Assembly: GCA_009937445.1 (NCBI GenBank)
Contig: JAACFM010000006.1
Span: forward strand, 1-64,000
Direction of reading: 5' to 3'
Length of the DNA stretch: 64,000 nt
DNA from: Gammaproteobacteria bacterium
GTDB lineage: Bacteria; Pseudomonadota; Gammaproteobacteria; Steroidobacterales; Woeseiaceae
Part shown: in pieces, positions 46,374-55,775 of the stretch
How positions within the stretch are numbered: the stretch's first letter is position 1
Layout of the letters: every line of letters begins with the position of its first letter
The notes under the pieces: model-generated
Database searches by the model: none
Told to the model about the DNA's origin: nothing
The model's input: only the letters and a program-made list of their open reading frames with translations
Program-made: the position numbers and the translations under genes

Positions 46374-47263
46374 TGTGCTGCTCCCAGCAACCTGTTGATA
46401 ATGTCATCAAACAGGCCGAATAAATCCGTCGCGCCGTCGGTGCCGCCGACTGACAAAGGCAAGACGACCGCTGTGATACCAGTGCGTTCTTCCAGCCATT
46501 TCGAGGGTTTCTCATCCTGATAAGGAGAACGAATAATGACATCAGCGCCGCCGTCAGAAAACTCCCTGGTCAACTGACTAAGATGGGTCGCGGTTGGCGG
46601 TAGTCCGGGAATAGCCTCCAGGTTTCCGACCTCCACCAAACCCAGCCAGCGCTCGAGATAAACCCACGATTTGTGGTGCGTGATCGCACGCTTGCCACTA
46701 AGCGGCGCCGCCCGGGTCTCCCAATCCGCTATTGCCGCCTGCCATCGAGTCGCGAAGTCTGCGTATCTCGATTCATAGACTGACGCGTTTTCTGCATCGA
46801 GCTCGGCCATTCGTTCCGCCATCGCAGCAGCAATCACGGCAACATTGTGTGGATTCGTTTGCACGTGCGGATTACCCAATGGATGGATATCGCCTTCTGC
46901 GCGATCAACGTTTTGGGTTGCATCGAGCCGCAGCACAAAACTGCTGGCCTCCATAAAGCCGCGGCTTCCGGGGCGAACGTTGCGGTTGTTCGCTTTCTGC
47001 AGCAACGCCGGCAGCCAGCCGATTTCGAGTTGCGCTCCACTGCAGACAACGAGGTTCGCTCGCCGTACTTTAGCAATCAGGCTGGGACGCGCCTGAATGT
47101 AATGTGGATCCTGAAGTGCCGTTGTAGCGGAATGAGCAGCAACAAGCTCACCACCAATCTCCTCAGCCAGAGCAGCCCACTCAGGCTCACAGCTAAAAAC
47201 GCGCAGTTGGGCCTGAGCCGCAAGAGGAACCAGAAGCAGAAACATCGTGTAGAGGTATCTCAT
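46370..47263 (-). CDS. zinc ABC transporter substrate-binding protein, ZnuA-like
   Basis: 297 residues from MRYLYTM, with a signal peptide ending near AAQAQ. Likely metal ligands are His in LQDPHYIQARPS (His54), His in GNPHVQTNPHN and His in RAITHHKSWVY, with an acidic residue near the C-terminus, as in the cluster A-I family. The long His/Asp-rich loop of E. coli ZnuA is absent, as in many short ZnuA/AdcA-like proteins. The gene starts 10 bp after the porin stop and overlaps the permease. Zinc is more likely than manganese because of the zinc-type neighbours, but this is inferred. Confidence 0.87.
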   Translation of the reverse strand: MRYLYTMFLLLVPLAAQAQLRVFSCEPEWAALAEEIGGELVAAHSATTALQDPHYIQARPSLIAKVRRANLVVCSGAQLEIGWLPALLQKANNRNVRPGSRGFMEASSFVLRLDATQNVDRAEGDIHPLGNPHVQTNPHNVAVIAAAMAERMAELDAENASVYESRYADFATRWQAAIADWETRAAPLSGKRAITHHKSWVYLERWLGLVEVGNLEAIPGLPPTATHLSQLTREFSDGGADVIIRSPYQDEKPSKWLEERTGITAVVLPLSVGGTDGATDLFGLFDDIINRLLGAAQ

Positions 47264-47273
47264 ATCACACCGC

Positions 47274-48605
47274 CTAAAACGTGTGCGCGCCGTGCGCGCC
47301 AATGCTGTGGATGTATTGCAGTCCCCACTGATTGTCATCAATCAGCCCAGCCTCATCGCGGGTGAACTGCAGGCGCAAACGGCTAAATTCGCTGTTGGCC
47401 CAGTCCATCATGATGCTGTAACGACGCGGATCATTGAGCGGCGCAGCGAGCAAGGTTTCATCAAACGCGGGTCCCGGATTATCCGATGTTAACGAGTCAA
47501 TCCGGCCGCCGACCCGCCAACGCTGCACTGGCTGGTAAACCGCCTGTGCGTACCAACCCTGCTGATCAACCTTGTATTGTGTCGGCGATAGCCCGGCACC
47601 GGAATACTCGCCGTCCTCCCGCCGTTGCAAGTATTCCGCCTGGAGTATGAGATTTTTCTCTTTCCAGTTGCCGTTGGGTGCCCACTTCCAGATCGCCTGT
47701 GCAGTAACCAATCGAGAGTCACCGGTGAATAAAAACGGATCATCCTCATCACCGGAAGGACGCCCAATCGCCGTGGAATCGAGGTATGACATGCCGGCAA
47801 GCCAACTGCTGTTCGCTCCGGCATCACCGCCAATATTGGCGAACAGGCTGTAGCTGCCAAAGCCGCTGTGTGCTGCGCCCGAGGCCGGATACTGCCCGCC
47901 TCGCATCGCCTCACCACCAAGCTCGAGAAACAGATCGGTCGGCGCAAGCCAACGAACCTGAATACCGTCATCTATCAATTGACCGGCGAGGAATGCCTGA
48001 TACGGCAATGGTTGGTCGGCGAAATCCCAAGCGTGTGCGTGCCTGCTGTTCAGGTAGCCGATAGACGAAAAAAACCGACCAAATTTTGCACCGAAGCCAG
48101 CCGGCAGTGCCGTCGCTTCGACCCAGGCCTCCTCAATCTCAACCACCGCCTCACCATCTTCGACAGCCAGCGCCATTGTCAGCCAGGCGCTAAATTTGTC
48201 GTCGACGTTGGCATTCATGATGAGTTCGGTCTCACCCAGCGCCAATCCTTCGGTGATGGGACCGGCCTCTCCGCCATACGGAAAGCCCTGCACAACATAG
48301 CCATCCGGATTGGCAGAGTAATTCCACGCGCTGCCCGTGAAAATAACCCCTATGCCAGGATTAGAAGACGGACTCCCGATGTTCACTGCAGGCACCGAAG
48401 ATTGCGTAAGCAAAGAAGCCTGCTGCTGGTTCTGTTCTGCCAGCGCCAGGCGATGCTCAAGGTCTGCTATTCGAGCATCATAATCCGAACGAAGTTCGGC
48501 CAGTTCGGTACGCAGAAGGTCTAAATCCGAATCCTGAGCGAGCACGCCACTCGAGAACCCAATAACCAAGAAGAGAAAAACACCGTTTACAAAGTCGACA
48601 CGCAT
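47274..48605 (-). CDS. outer-membrane porin-like protein of the zinc operon
   Basis: 443 residues from the ATG with GGAGG 7 bases upstream. A signal peptide (1-24, ending VLAQ) is followed by a coiled coil (about 28-66, LRTELAELRSDYDARIADLE) and then a beta-barrel with many aromatic-bounded strands (for example FGAKFGRFFSSIGYLN). The terminal residues are His-Thr-Phe, with the final Phe typical of outer-membrane proteins. The coiled coil probably trimerises the protein or spans toward peptidoglycan. Co-location with znuA- and znuB-like genes suggests it admits zinc or a zinc complex, which is inference. Confidence 0.78.
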   Translation of the reverse strand: MRVDFVNGVFLFLVIGFSSGVLAQDSDLDLLRTELAELRSDYDARIADLEHRLALAEQNQQQASLLTQSSVPAVNIGSPSSNPGIGVIFTGSAWNYSANPDGYVVQGFPYGGEAGPITEGLALGETELIMNANVDDKFSAWLTMALAVEDGEAVVEIEEAWVEATALPAGFGAKFGRFFSSIGYLNSRHAHAWDFADQPLPYQAFLAGQLIDDGIQVRWLAPTDLFLELGGEAMRGGQYPASGAAHSGFGSYSLFANIGGDAGANSSWLAGMSYLDSTAIGRPSGDEDDPFLFTGDSRLVTAQAIWKWAPNGNWKEKNLILQAEYLQRREDGEYSGAGLSPTQYKVDQQGWYAQAVYQPVQRWRVGGRIDSLTSDNPGPAFDETLLAAPLNDPRRYSIMMDWANSEFSRLRLQFTRDEAGLIDDNQWGLQYIHSIGAHGAHTF

Positions 48606-48670
48606 CGCATCGCCTCCATTTATTAACAAGAAATAACACGCCGGCAGATACCGGCGAACTGCGACATTGC

Positions 48671-48949
48671 TTAGTTAATTTGGGGCGGACCGCGAGCACA
48701 CAAGCACCGAACAGATCCGTTTTCGGTCAACGTTGGCGGATGTGCGCAATCGAAAGCTGTCTGACGGGTGACGTCAAGTTCAAAAACAGACCCATCAATA
48801 TTGTCGGGCGGCTCTGAATAAGTCGAACACAAATTGCAGTCGAACGCCTCACCCGAGGCATGCGTTACCGCGTGCGCATTAACAGTTGCAATGCCAAAGA
48901 TAAAGGCCAGCAAAACTGAAATCGCGATTTGTCTAAGTTTGGAGTTCAT
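48671..48949 (-). CDS. small Cys-rich exported protein, possible zinc chaperone
   Basis: About 92 residues from MNSKLRQ (an ATG two codons upstream is also possible). A signal peptide ends near VNAHA. The mature part has His residues and three Cys pairs (FDCNLC, FDCAHPP, VRCLCARGPP), suited to metal binding. Similar small proteins next to znu genes in marine gammaproteobacteria are labelled zinc chaperones, which is the basis for this call. It is first in the operon leading to the porin, ZnuA-like and ZnuB-like genes. Confidence 0.62.
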   Translation of the reverse strand: MNSKLRQIAISVLLAFIFGIATVNAHAVTHASGEAFDCNLCSTYSEPPDNIDGSVFELDVTRQTAFDCAHPPTLTENGSVRCLCARGPPQIN

Positions 48950-48966
48950 AAGCATGTGCAATATAA

Positions 48967-49722
48967 CTAATAAATACCCACCCACGTTGGAATTTTCTTC
49001 CAGCTGCTGTTCAAACCCTCATCAAGCTGTCGATAGTCCGGTTCAAACTGCCGGACCAGATGCCAAAAACGCTTTGAATGGTTCATATGCTTTGCGTGAC
49101 ACAGCTCGTGAATCATCACATATCGCAGGTGCGCTGGATCCAGAAACATCAGACAGTAGTTCAAACTGATCGTTCCGGAACTCGAATGGCTCCCCCAGCA
49201 CGTTCGTTGCCCACGTACATGCATCCTCAGGAATGAGTTGCCTGTCAGCGCCGACAACGCGCTGAGCCTGGGCATGAATTCGCTCTTGGCCAGACTGCAA
49301 AGCCAGCGTTTCAATGCCTCGACGCAAAGTTTCTCGTCGCTGGTGCGCCCGGAAAGAACCACCTTCTCAGCACTCGGCCGATACTTGACCGTTTTTGCGC
49401 TGGCATCGGGCTCGTATTGGACTTCAAAGCGCCGCTCAATGCCGTCGAGATGAATGGCCCTGGGCAAAGCGAATGGCTCTGGCGGGTGATCCGCAGCGAA
49501 CTGCTCTCTCGCCCTTGCTACCCAGTCCCTGTGTGCCTCAACAAACTCGCGGATGACTGCCGGTTTCGTTCGCTTGGGAACAACGACTTCGACTCGACCG
49601 CGTGGAAATACCTTGATCGACAAGCGCTTTGCTCTGCCGCTCTCGCGCACAGAAAAGCCCGACATGGCATCGGGCTCATCGTCATCTGAAAACAGGAGTA
49701 ATTGTTTCGCTGCGCTCTGCAC
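48967..49722 (-). CDS. YgjP-like (SprT-related) metal-dependent hydrolase
   Basis: 251 residues. The central motif VMIHELCHAKHMNHSKRFW carries the HExxH-type zinc site (His-Glu-Leu-Cys-His) with a third His downstream, as in the YgjP-like/M48-related DUF45 family. N-terminal RESGRAKRLSIKVFPRGRVE and RTCWGSHSSSGTISLNYCLM are family hallmarks. A GTG start is used; an in-frame ATG at 49665 is also reasonable. Cytoplasmic. Role unproven; several relatives sit near restriction or repair genes, which is not the case here. Confidence 0.88.
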   Translation of the reverse strand: MQSAAKQLLLFSDDDEPDAMSGFSVRESGRAKRLSIKVFPRGRVEVVVPKRTKPAVIREFVEAHRDWVARAREQFAADHPPEPFALPRAIHLDGIERRFEVQYEPDASAKTVKYRPSAEKVVLSGRTSDEKLCVEALKRWLCSLAKSEFMPRLSALSALTGNSFLRMHVRGQRTCWGSHSSSGTISLNYCLMFLDPAHLRYVMIHELCHAKHMNHSKRFWHLVRQFEPDYRQLDEGLNSSWKKIPTWVGIY

Positions 49723-49749
49723 AGCGTCTATTCTACGTAATTCGACGCG

Positions 49750-50472
49750 TTAAGGCTTGTTGCCGTCAAAGCGGATCGCATCATCCATGGACATGACCCC
49801 CGAAACGCCGCCAACGTTGGCCGTGGTGCTGATATAGAGTTCAACTTCGCGTTCGAGATTGATGACGCCTTCAACCGTGGACCCGGGGCCAATAACGATT
49901 CGCGGCTTGCGATTGTTTTTATTTCCCCATCCCCAGTTACTGGGTTTCTCGACGATCAGATCACCTTTTACAACCGAGCCATCAACGACATTGACGTCTC
50001 CGGTGACCGTGGATACATCGCCACCGACCTCGGCGCCAGACAAATCGATCTGACCGTTCACATTACTGACGTCGCGAGCGATTTTGGCATCTTTTTTGAC
50101 CGAGATACCGCCATTAACAGCCTCAATTTCACCGTCAACGACCGCTGACTCGCCGACCTTCACGGCTCCATTCACGGTCGAAAGATTATCGGCCTGGACG
50201 TTTTCTGCAATCCGGACACCACCGTTGACGGTTGATGCGTTCTCGATGCGCGCGCCCGAATCCACGCGAATACTGCCGTTGACCGTTTTGACGCCTCCGG
50301 TCACAACGGCATCGGCACCGACGGTTATGCTGCCGTTGACTGATGTCGCGCCGCCGGACTCACTGCCGGCCTCAACCTTGATGCTTTTGTTGATGGACGC
50401 GCCAAACGCTGGCACAACCATTAGCAAAGCAAGTAAACCGACCGTAAATACCGTTTTCGTCATGGCTTTCAT
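49750..50472 (-). CDS. exported bactofilin-like beta-helix protein with VNG repeats
   Basis: 240 residues. A signal peptide ends near PAFGAS. Residues about 42-175 hold seven turns of 18-19 residues marked by VNG (at about 45, 64, 82, 100, 119 and 138, with VTG at 156), for example KTVNGSIRVDSGARI. This is the pattern of a right-handed beta-helix like bactofilins and polymer-forming cytoskeletal proteins. A Trp/Asn-rich insert (NWGWGNKNNRK) precedes a final turn. Bactofilins proper are cytoplasmic, so an exported form is different. No enzymatic motif was seen. It is divergent from the ABC exporter genes. Confidence 0.78.
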   Translation of the reverse strand: MKAMTKTVFTVGLLALLMVVPAFGASINKSIKVEAGSESGGATSVNGSITVGADAVVTGGVKTVNGSIRVDSGARIENASTVNGGVRIAENVQADNLSTVNGAVKVGESAVVDGEIEAVNGGISVKKDAKIARDVSNVNGQIDLSGAEVGGDVSTVTGDVNVVDGSVVKGDLIVEKPSNWGWGNKNNRKPRIVIGPGSTVEGVINLEREVELYISTTANVGGVSGVMSMDDAIRFDGNKP

Positions 50473-50653
50473 CGTTTTCCAGTCCCTGTTATCCGTGTCA
50501 TATCTCTTAGATACCGCTCACGTGAGAATGGTTGCAACGATCCAGCAGTTAATCGTCCTGTGCGATTGTAGCCTGTGCCGGAATCAGGGCAATGACGGAC
50601 AATATTCGGATTATCTTCATCTTGATCTACATTTTCTGCCAAAATCACTCGGT

Positions 50654-51538
50654 ATGACAATCACACTCGAAGCTCGCGATATTAAAAAGAACTATGGCGA
50701 GGTGCTCGCTGTCGACGGCGTCAACTTCTCCGTGCGTGAAGGCATCTGTTTCGGTCTCCTCGGGCCCAACGGTGCGGGCAAAACGACCACAGTTGAAATC
50801 ATAGAGGGCGTGACTGCTGCGACGTCCGGCGAGGTCTTCTATTACGGCGAAGTGGCTGGGTCCAGGTTCCGCCAGGAAGCCGGTATTCAGTTCCAGAACA
50901 CTGCGCTTCAAGACAATATTACTGTGCGCGAGACCGTAGAAATGTTTCGTGCGCTCTACCAGCGGCAAGCCAACATCAATGACATCGTTGAACAATGCTC
51001 GCTCGGTGATCTCCTCGATCGAGACAATCGAAAATTGTCGGGCGGACAGCGGCAACGATTATTGCTCGCAGTGGCTCTTGTAAACCGCCCTCGAATTGTG
51101 TTTCTGGATGAACCAACGACCGGCCTCGATCCGCAGGCACGTCGAAACTTCTGGGACCTCGTAAAAAGCATCCGCACCGATGGCGCAACAATCCTGCTGA
51201 CGACACACTACATGGATGAAGCACAAGTTTTGTGTGACGAAATCGCAATCATGGATGCAGGAAAGATCATCGCTCAAGGGTCGCCTGACGCCCTCCTGCG
51301 AAAACAATACGACGGTCTGATCATCGAGTTGCCGATTTCCGATCTTACTGATGACCTCTCGGGAATAGAACACACCGTCCACGAAAACCTCGGCATCATC
51401 GAAGTCATAACAACGGATGTCAGCGACAGCCTGCAACGACTAACCCCGCACGTCAGCAATCTTAATCAGATCAAGATCCGGCAACCGAACCTCGAAGATC
51501 TCTTTCTCGATCTGACCGGCCATTCTCTGCGAGTGTAA
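50654..51538 (+). CDS. ABC-2 type exporter ATP-binding protein
   Basis: 294 residues from MTITLEARDI; the open frame extends upstream without support. Walker A LLGPNGAGKTTT, Q-loop in GIQFQNTALQ, signature RKLSGGQRQRL, Walker B IVFLDEPTTGLDP and H-loop LLTTHYMDEA are intact. The C-terminal extension with LEDLFLDLTGHSLR is typical of the DrrA/NatA-type exporters. Its stop codon overlaps the permease ATG by one base. Substrate unknown (drug, lipid or sodium types are all possible). Confidence 0.93.
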   Translation: MTITLEARDIKKNYGEVLAVDGVNFSVREGICFGLLGPNGAGKTTTVEIIEGVTAATSGEVFYYGEVAGSRFRQEAGIQFQNTALQDNITVRETVEMFRALYQRQANINDIVEQCSLGDLLDRDNRKLSGGQRQRLLLAVALVNRPRIVFLDEPTTGLDPQARRNFWDLVKSIRTDGATILLTTHYMDEAQVLCDEIAIMDAGKIIAQGSPDALLRKQYDGLIIELPISDLTDDLSGIEHTVHENLGIIEVITTDVSDSLQRLTPHVSNLNQIKIRQPNLEDLFLDLTGHSLRV

Positions 51539-52566
51539 TGCCGATGTTGCAGCGAATTTACGCTATTTTTCAGGCACGTAATCGCGAATTTATACGCGAC
51601 AAGGGAACGCTCGCCTGGAACCTGATCTTGCCGGTCGCATTGATGTTTGGCCTCTCCTTCGCGTTTAGTAACGACCGCGACGCTTACACGGTCGGTGTGC
51701 TACAGGCAGCTACCGAGATCGAAACAGCTGCTCACCCGTTTCTACAAACCAGCTATATCAATTTTGTTGCATACGAGGACTTTGACCTCGCGATGCGAAA
51801 AGTCGCCAGACACCAACTCGACTTGCTCGTCGAGTTTGGCAGCGAACCGAAGTACTGGATTAACTCGGATTCACCCAAAGGCTATTTCGTCGAGATCGCA
51901 CTCTTACATGCCGGTTCTGATACCGAAGCGTCGATCGACAAACAGGAAATCACTGGCGACGCCGTTTCTTATGCCGATTGGCTGCTTCCCGGTATTCTCG
52001 GCATGAACATGATGTTCAGCTGCCTGTTTGGTGTTGGCTACGTTGTTGTGCGCTATCGAAAGAACGGCTTTTTAAAGCGACTGAGTGCAACGCCTCTAAC
52101 GTCATTGGAGTTTATTATCGCGCAGGTCGCATCGCGACTGGTTCTGACCCTGGTCATTACCTGCTTCATCTATATGGGCACGCACATTCTTCTCGGGACA
52201 CGCATGGACGGCAGCTACTTCACGCTGTTTTTGATCGCGGTGGTTGGCGCCATTTCTCTGGTTTCATTGGGTCTCGTTGTGTCGGCTCGAGTGACCAGTG
52301 AGGAACTGGCGGGGGGATTGTTGAACCTCATTAACTGGCCAATGATGATGCTGTCCGGAGTGTGGTTTTCACTGGAGGGCGCACCTGAAGCTGTCAGGAT
52401 GGCCGCCAATATATTTCCGCTCACGCATGTCCTCAACTCGGCACGCGCCGTTATGCTGGATGGTGCCTCCCTTGCGGATGTAACTCCCAGCCTCCTCGCC
52501 CTGACGGCGATAAGTATTGTTTTCTTCGCGATTGGCGCGAAGATTTTCCGCTGGAGCCAGGACTAG
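51538..52566 (+). CDS. ABC-2 type exporter permease
   Basis: 342 residues. One N-terminal membrane span, an extracytoplasmic loop of about 120 residues, then five spans in the C-terminal half (YADWLLPGILGMNMMFSC to LTAISIVFFAIGAKIF). WMMMLSGVWFSL-like segments fit the ABC2_membrane fold. Translationally coupled to the ATPase gene. tatD follows after 3 bp, making a compact three-gene run. Confidence 0.9.
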   Translation: MPMLQRIYAIFQARNREFIRDKGTLAWNLILPVALMFGLSFAFSNDRDAYTVGVLQAATEIETAAHPFLQTSYINFVAYEDFDLAMRKVARHQLDLLVEFGSEPKYWINSDSPKGYFVEIALLHAGSDTEASIDKQEITGDAVSYADWLLPGILGMNMMFSCLFGVGYVVVRYRKNGFLKRLSATPLTSLEFIIAQVASRLVLTLVITCFIYMGTHILLGTRMDGSYFTLFLIAVVGAISLVSLGLVVSARVTSEELAGGLLNLINWPMMMLSGVWFSLEGAPEAVRMAANIFPLTHVLNSARAVMLDGASLADVTPSLLALTAISIVFFAIGAKIFRWSQD

Positions 52567-52569
52567 AAA

Positions 52570-53364
52570 ATGCCCCATATATTGATTGATATCGGTGCCA
52601 ACATTGCGCACGACAGTTTCGATGAAGACCGTACGGACATGATGCAACGCGCGTCGGACGCGGGTGTCGACAGGATTATAGTGACGGGCAGCAGCGATTC
52701 CAGCAATGTGCGGGCAGCTAAGCTGGCTGAACAATCGCCTGGCGTCCTCTATTCGACCGCCGGTGTCCATCCGCACCACGCATCCGATTACACGGACGAA
52801 AGCGATGCACTCATTCGCGCTTTGATACAAAAAGATCACGTTGTTGCTGTCGGCGAATGTGGCCTGGACTACTTTCGAAACTTCTCTCCTCGCGAAGCGC
52901 AGCTGAACGCCTTTCGGCGTCAGCTAGACATTGCAAAGGAGTCAGGTCTGCCGGTGTTTTTGCATCAGCGAGATGCTCATGACGATTTTGTCGAGTTACT
53001 CGAACCTGCTTTACCTGAGTTATCGCGTGCCGTAGCGCATTGTTTTACAGGCGAAGGTGAGTCGTTACGTGAGTACGTCGCAATGGGACTGTATATCGGT
53101 ATTACAGGCTGGATATGCGATGAGCGCAGAGGCAAGCACTTGCACGATATCGTCTCCATCATTCCGGACGACAGAATCATGATCGAGACAGACGCGCCGT
53201 ATCTGCTTCCGAGAACCATCCGGCCCAGACCCAAGAGCCGCCGGAACGAGCCGATGTACCTGCCTGAGGTGGTTCGAGTGCTCGCCGAAGCTCGCGCACA
53301 GACCGAAGAGCATATCGCAAGGATCACAACCGCGAATGCGGAACGGTTCTTCGGCCTGGACTAA
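52570..53364 (+). CDS. tatD: TatD family DNase/metal-dependent hydrolase
   Basis: 264 residues, closely following E. coli Tat[90 protein letters not shown] and [12 protein letters not shown]. The metal ligands Glu, His, His and Asp of the TIM-barrel hydrolase are intact; the first His pair is replaced by Asp-Ile-Gly, as in TatD proper rather than YcfH. It has 3'-5' exonuclease activity on single-stranded DNA and RNA in E. coli. It converges with the macro-domain gene with a 4-bp overlap. Confidence 0.94.
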   Translation: MPHILIDIGANIAHDSFDEDRTDMMQRASDAGVDRIIVTGSSDSSNVRAAKLAEQSPGVLYSTAGVHPHHASDYTDESDALIRALIQKDHVVAVGECGLDYFRNFSPREAQLNAFRRQLDIAKESGLPVFLHQRDAHDDFVELLEPALPELSRAVAHCFTGEGESLREYVAMGLYIGITGWICDERRGKHLHDIVSIIPDDRIMIETDAPYLLPRTIRPRPKSRRNEPMYLPEVVRVLAEARAQTEEHIARITTANAERFFGLD

Positions 53365-53873
53365 CTGGGCTGCATCAGAACCGAGCGATATCGCTCCAGA
53401 TCGGCCGCCGAGACACAACAGAATACAACCTCTCCAATGATCGAGGTTCCTTCTACCGCCTCGGCAATCGTCGACACGGCTATCTGGGCTGCCTCTTGCA
53501 TCGGATAACCGCAAACGCCGGTACTGATGGCCGGAAATGCGATTGACGAAATATTATTCGCCTCAGCCACAGCAATGCACTCCCGGTAACACGAACGCAA
53601 TAATTCTGCCTCACCATTCTGGCCTCCGCGCCAGACCGGACCAACGGTATGAATGATGTAGAGTGCCGGAAGATCAAATGCAGACGTCAGTTTGGCCTGC
53701 CCGGTCTTGCAGCCGCCCAGCCGCCTGCACTCGTCGTGCAAAGCCGGTCCGGCAGCCCGGTGAATCGCTCCATCCACGCCGCCGCCGCCAAGTAAGGATT
53801 CGTTGGCAGCGTTGACGATGGCGTCAACGCGTAATGACGTGATGTCGGCCCGGATGGCTCGCGAGGTCGGCAT
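53361..53873 (-). CDS. macro-domain O-acetyl-ADP-ribose deacetylase (YmdB-like)
   Basis: 170 residues, a single macro domain. [35 protein letters not shown] and [18 protein letters not shown] match the MacroD/YmdB group, with the active-site Asn and Asp in place. It hydrolyses O-acetyl-ADP-ribose, the by-product of sirtuin deacetylation, and may remove ADP-ribose from proteins. A sirtuin (cobB) is encoded 9 kb away in this window. It starts 6 bp after the NERD gene stop, in the same direction. Confidence 0.93.
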   Translation of the reverse strand: MPTSRAIRADITSLRVDAIVNAANESLLGGGGVDGAIHRAAGPALHDECRRLGGCKTGQAKLTSAFDLPALYIIHTVGPVWRGGQNGEAELLRSCYRECIAVAEANNISSIAFPAISTGVCGYPMQEAAQIAVSTIAEAVEGTSIIGEVVFCCVSAADLERYRSVLMQPS

Positions 53874-53879
53874 GAGCGA

Positions 53880-54461
53880 CTACGGCGACTGCGTGCTCAG
53901 CGCTTCCTTGCGAATGAGCTCCCAGTGCGGCTTGAACGCCTCAATCTTGAACTTGGCTGCTTTCTTGTCGGGCTCTCCAAACTCGCTGACAAGTTGAGCG
54001 AGGGTGGAAACAAGCCCGGGTGTGCCTTTTGCAAACTCTGCACCGTCCAGGAAGAGAATACGTCCTGCGACCGGTACTTCCCGGACAATTTGCCGAACAG
54101 CAGCGATACGGTCGTACAACGCTGGCTGCGGATTGGAAAACGTATAACGACGCTGCTTGTTAATAACTGTCCAGTCCTGCAGTTTATCGCCGCCGAAAAC
54201 AGTACCTTGCACATCCTTGAGCTCGAGGATCAATAAGCCCTGGGATGTCAGAAGCAGGTAGTCGACAAGAATCTCACCCTCATCGGCCTTCGGAATGACG
54301 AGGCCATCGATGCGATCGAAACTGATATCCGCGACCGCGCGCTCGAAATCGCCGTCACGCCCGCGAACAAGACGAACCACTATCCAGACAATCGCCAGCA
54401 AGATGACTGCAGCTATCGACAGCAGCCACGGATTATTACTGATTTGGAGGATGTCGCCCAT
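53880..54461 (-). CDS. NERD domain membrane-anchored protein
   Basis: 193 residues. One N-terminal membrane span (about 12-32) is followed by a nuclease-related NERD domain: DGLVIPKADEGEILVDYLLL and GLLILELKDVQGTVFGG carry the E...D...ExK pattern of PD-(D/E)xK folds. The WTVINKQRRYTFSNP segment and PQPALYDRIAAVRQIV complete the domain. The role is unproven; DNA processing at the membrane is suggested for the family. It lies between thrC and the macro-domain gene, all on the minus strand. Confidence 0.87.
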   Translation of the reverse strand: MGDILQISNNPWLLSIAAVILLAIVWIVVRLVRGRDGDFERAVADISFDRIDGLVIPKADEGEILVDYLLLTSQGLLILELKDVQGTVFGGDKLQDWTVINKQRRYTFSNPQPALYDRIAAVRQIVREVPVAGRILFLDGAEFAKGTPGLVSTLAQLVSEFGEPDKKAAKFKIEAFKPHWELIRKEALSTQSP

Positions 54462-54470
54462 ATGCGGCGA

Positions 54471-55775
54471 TTATCCTACGCGCTGCAGGGCGGCGGCAAG
54501 CGCTGGAAGGTCCGGATCGATGGATACGGCTTGCGCGGGCCGGGAAAGAATTTCTTCCAGTTCGGGTGGCAAAGGCACCGGCTGGCCTATCAGGGGCTCA
54601 ACAATCGTTTCAAACTTCGCCGGATGTGCTGTCGCGACGAGAATCCAGTCGTTTTGTGTCGCGAGACCCGGGTCCAGGTGACGCCACGCGTGAGTTGCTG
54701 TTGCGGTGTGAGGACAGGTCGCGAATCCGAACTCTTCGAAGTCCTGGCGGATCGCCACTTTGATCTCTTCGTCGCCTACAGACGTCACACCCAATTGATC
54801 TCTCAGAATGTCCGCCTCGCCAATAAGGCTGCGCAGACGCTCCATATTACTCGGGTCACCGACATCCATTGCCGATGCCAGCGTTTGCAGGCTGGCCCGC
54901 GGCAACCATTGCAGGGTTTCGAAATAGTCGGCAATAGTCTTGTTCGCATTCGTGACGAGAATAATGGGGCCGATGGGTAATCCCATCTCGCGCGCCATAA
55001 CACAAGCGAACGCATTGCCGAGGTTTCCGGTTGGAATGATAAAACCCGGCTTGTTGCCTGTGCGCCTGAAGTGGCGCAGGCTCGCGTCAGCGTAATACGT
55101 ACTTTGTGGTAGCAAACGGCCAATATTGATGCTGTTCGCAGAGCTGAATCGATGTGTGCTGGACAGCTGGGAATCTGCCATCGCGGATTTCACCAGTGCC
55201 TGACAGTCATCGAACGCGCCGTTCACTTTCAGTGAAATGACATTCTCGCTCCAGCAGCACAGCTGATGTTCCTGCCGGTCTGACACACGGCCATCCGGAA
55301 ACAAAACAGCAACCCGCATGCCGGGTCGTTGGTCGAACGCCGCGGCGACTGCGCCCCCGGTATCGCCGGACGTGGCGACCAGAATGGTTAACGGTGCATC
55401 AACATTACCTTCGAGACGCGATAAACACGCGGCCAGGAATCCGGCACCGACATCTTTGAACGCAGCGGTCGGACCGTGGTAGAGCTCGAGCAATGATGCG
55501 CTCTTGTCGCCGGTCGACAGTTCGGTCATGGGAATCGGGAAGCTAAACGTCTCGGCCAGTATGTCACCGACATCGCTCTCGAGTTCAGAGCCAACGAAAA
55601 ATGGCTGCAATAGAACGCGCGCGACTTGGGGAATGGATTCAGCGGAGTCGAAATCTGCGATCGAAAACTCTGGCAGTCGCTCCGGAAGAAACAGGCCACC
55701 GTCACTGGCAATACCGCGACGCAGTGCCTCGTCAAGACTGACAGGGCCGGCTCCACGCGTACTGAAATACTTCAT
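54471..55775 (-). CDS. thrC: threonine synthase
   Basis: About 434 residues from MKYFSTRG. PLP enzyme that converts O-phosphohomoserine to threonine. The PLP-lysine lies in HGPTAAFKDVGAGF, the phosphate-binding loop is ATSGDTGGAVA, and SSANSINIGRLLPQ and IPTGNLGNAFACV are typical of the E. coli-type enzyme. Its ATG overlaps the thrB stop codon (ATGA), giving translational coupling. Third gene of the thrABC operon. Confidence 0.96.
   Translation of the reverse strand: MKYFSTRGAGPVSLDEALRRGIASDGGLFLPERLPEFSIADFDSAESIPQVARVLLQPFFVGSELESDVGDILAETFSFPIPMTELSTGDKSASLLELYHGPTAAFKDVGAGFLAACLSRLEGNVDAPLTILVATSGDTGGAVAAAFDQRPGMRVAVLFPDGRVSDRQEHQLCCWSENVISLKVNGAFDDCQALVKSAMADSQLSSTHRFSSANSINIGRLLPQSTYYADASLRHFRRTGNKPGFIIPTGNLGNAFACVMAREMGLPIGPIILVTNANKTIADYFETLQWLPRASLQTLASAMDVGDPSNMERLRSLIGEADILRDQLGVTSVGDEEIKVAIRQDFEEFGFATCPHTATATHAWRHLDPGLATQNDWILVATAHPAKFETIVEPLIGQPVPLPPELEEILSRPAQAVSIDPDLPALAAALQRVG

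Noticed and set aside
48956-48967. Zur-like half-site GTTATATTGCAC on the minus strand
   Set aside because: Only the left half matches and it touches the start codon of the first zinc-operon gene, too close for a normal operator.
50084-50653. Upstream extension of the ABC ATPase frame
   Set aside because: It runs antisense through the VNG-repeat gene; the ATPase homology begins at the ATG at 50654.
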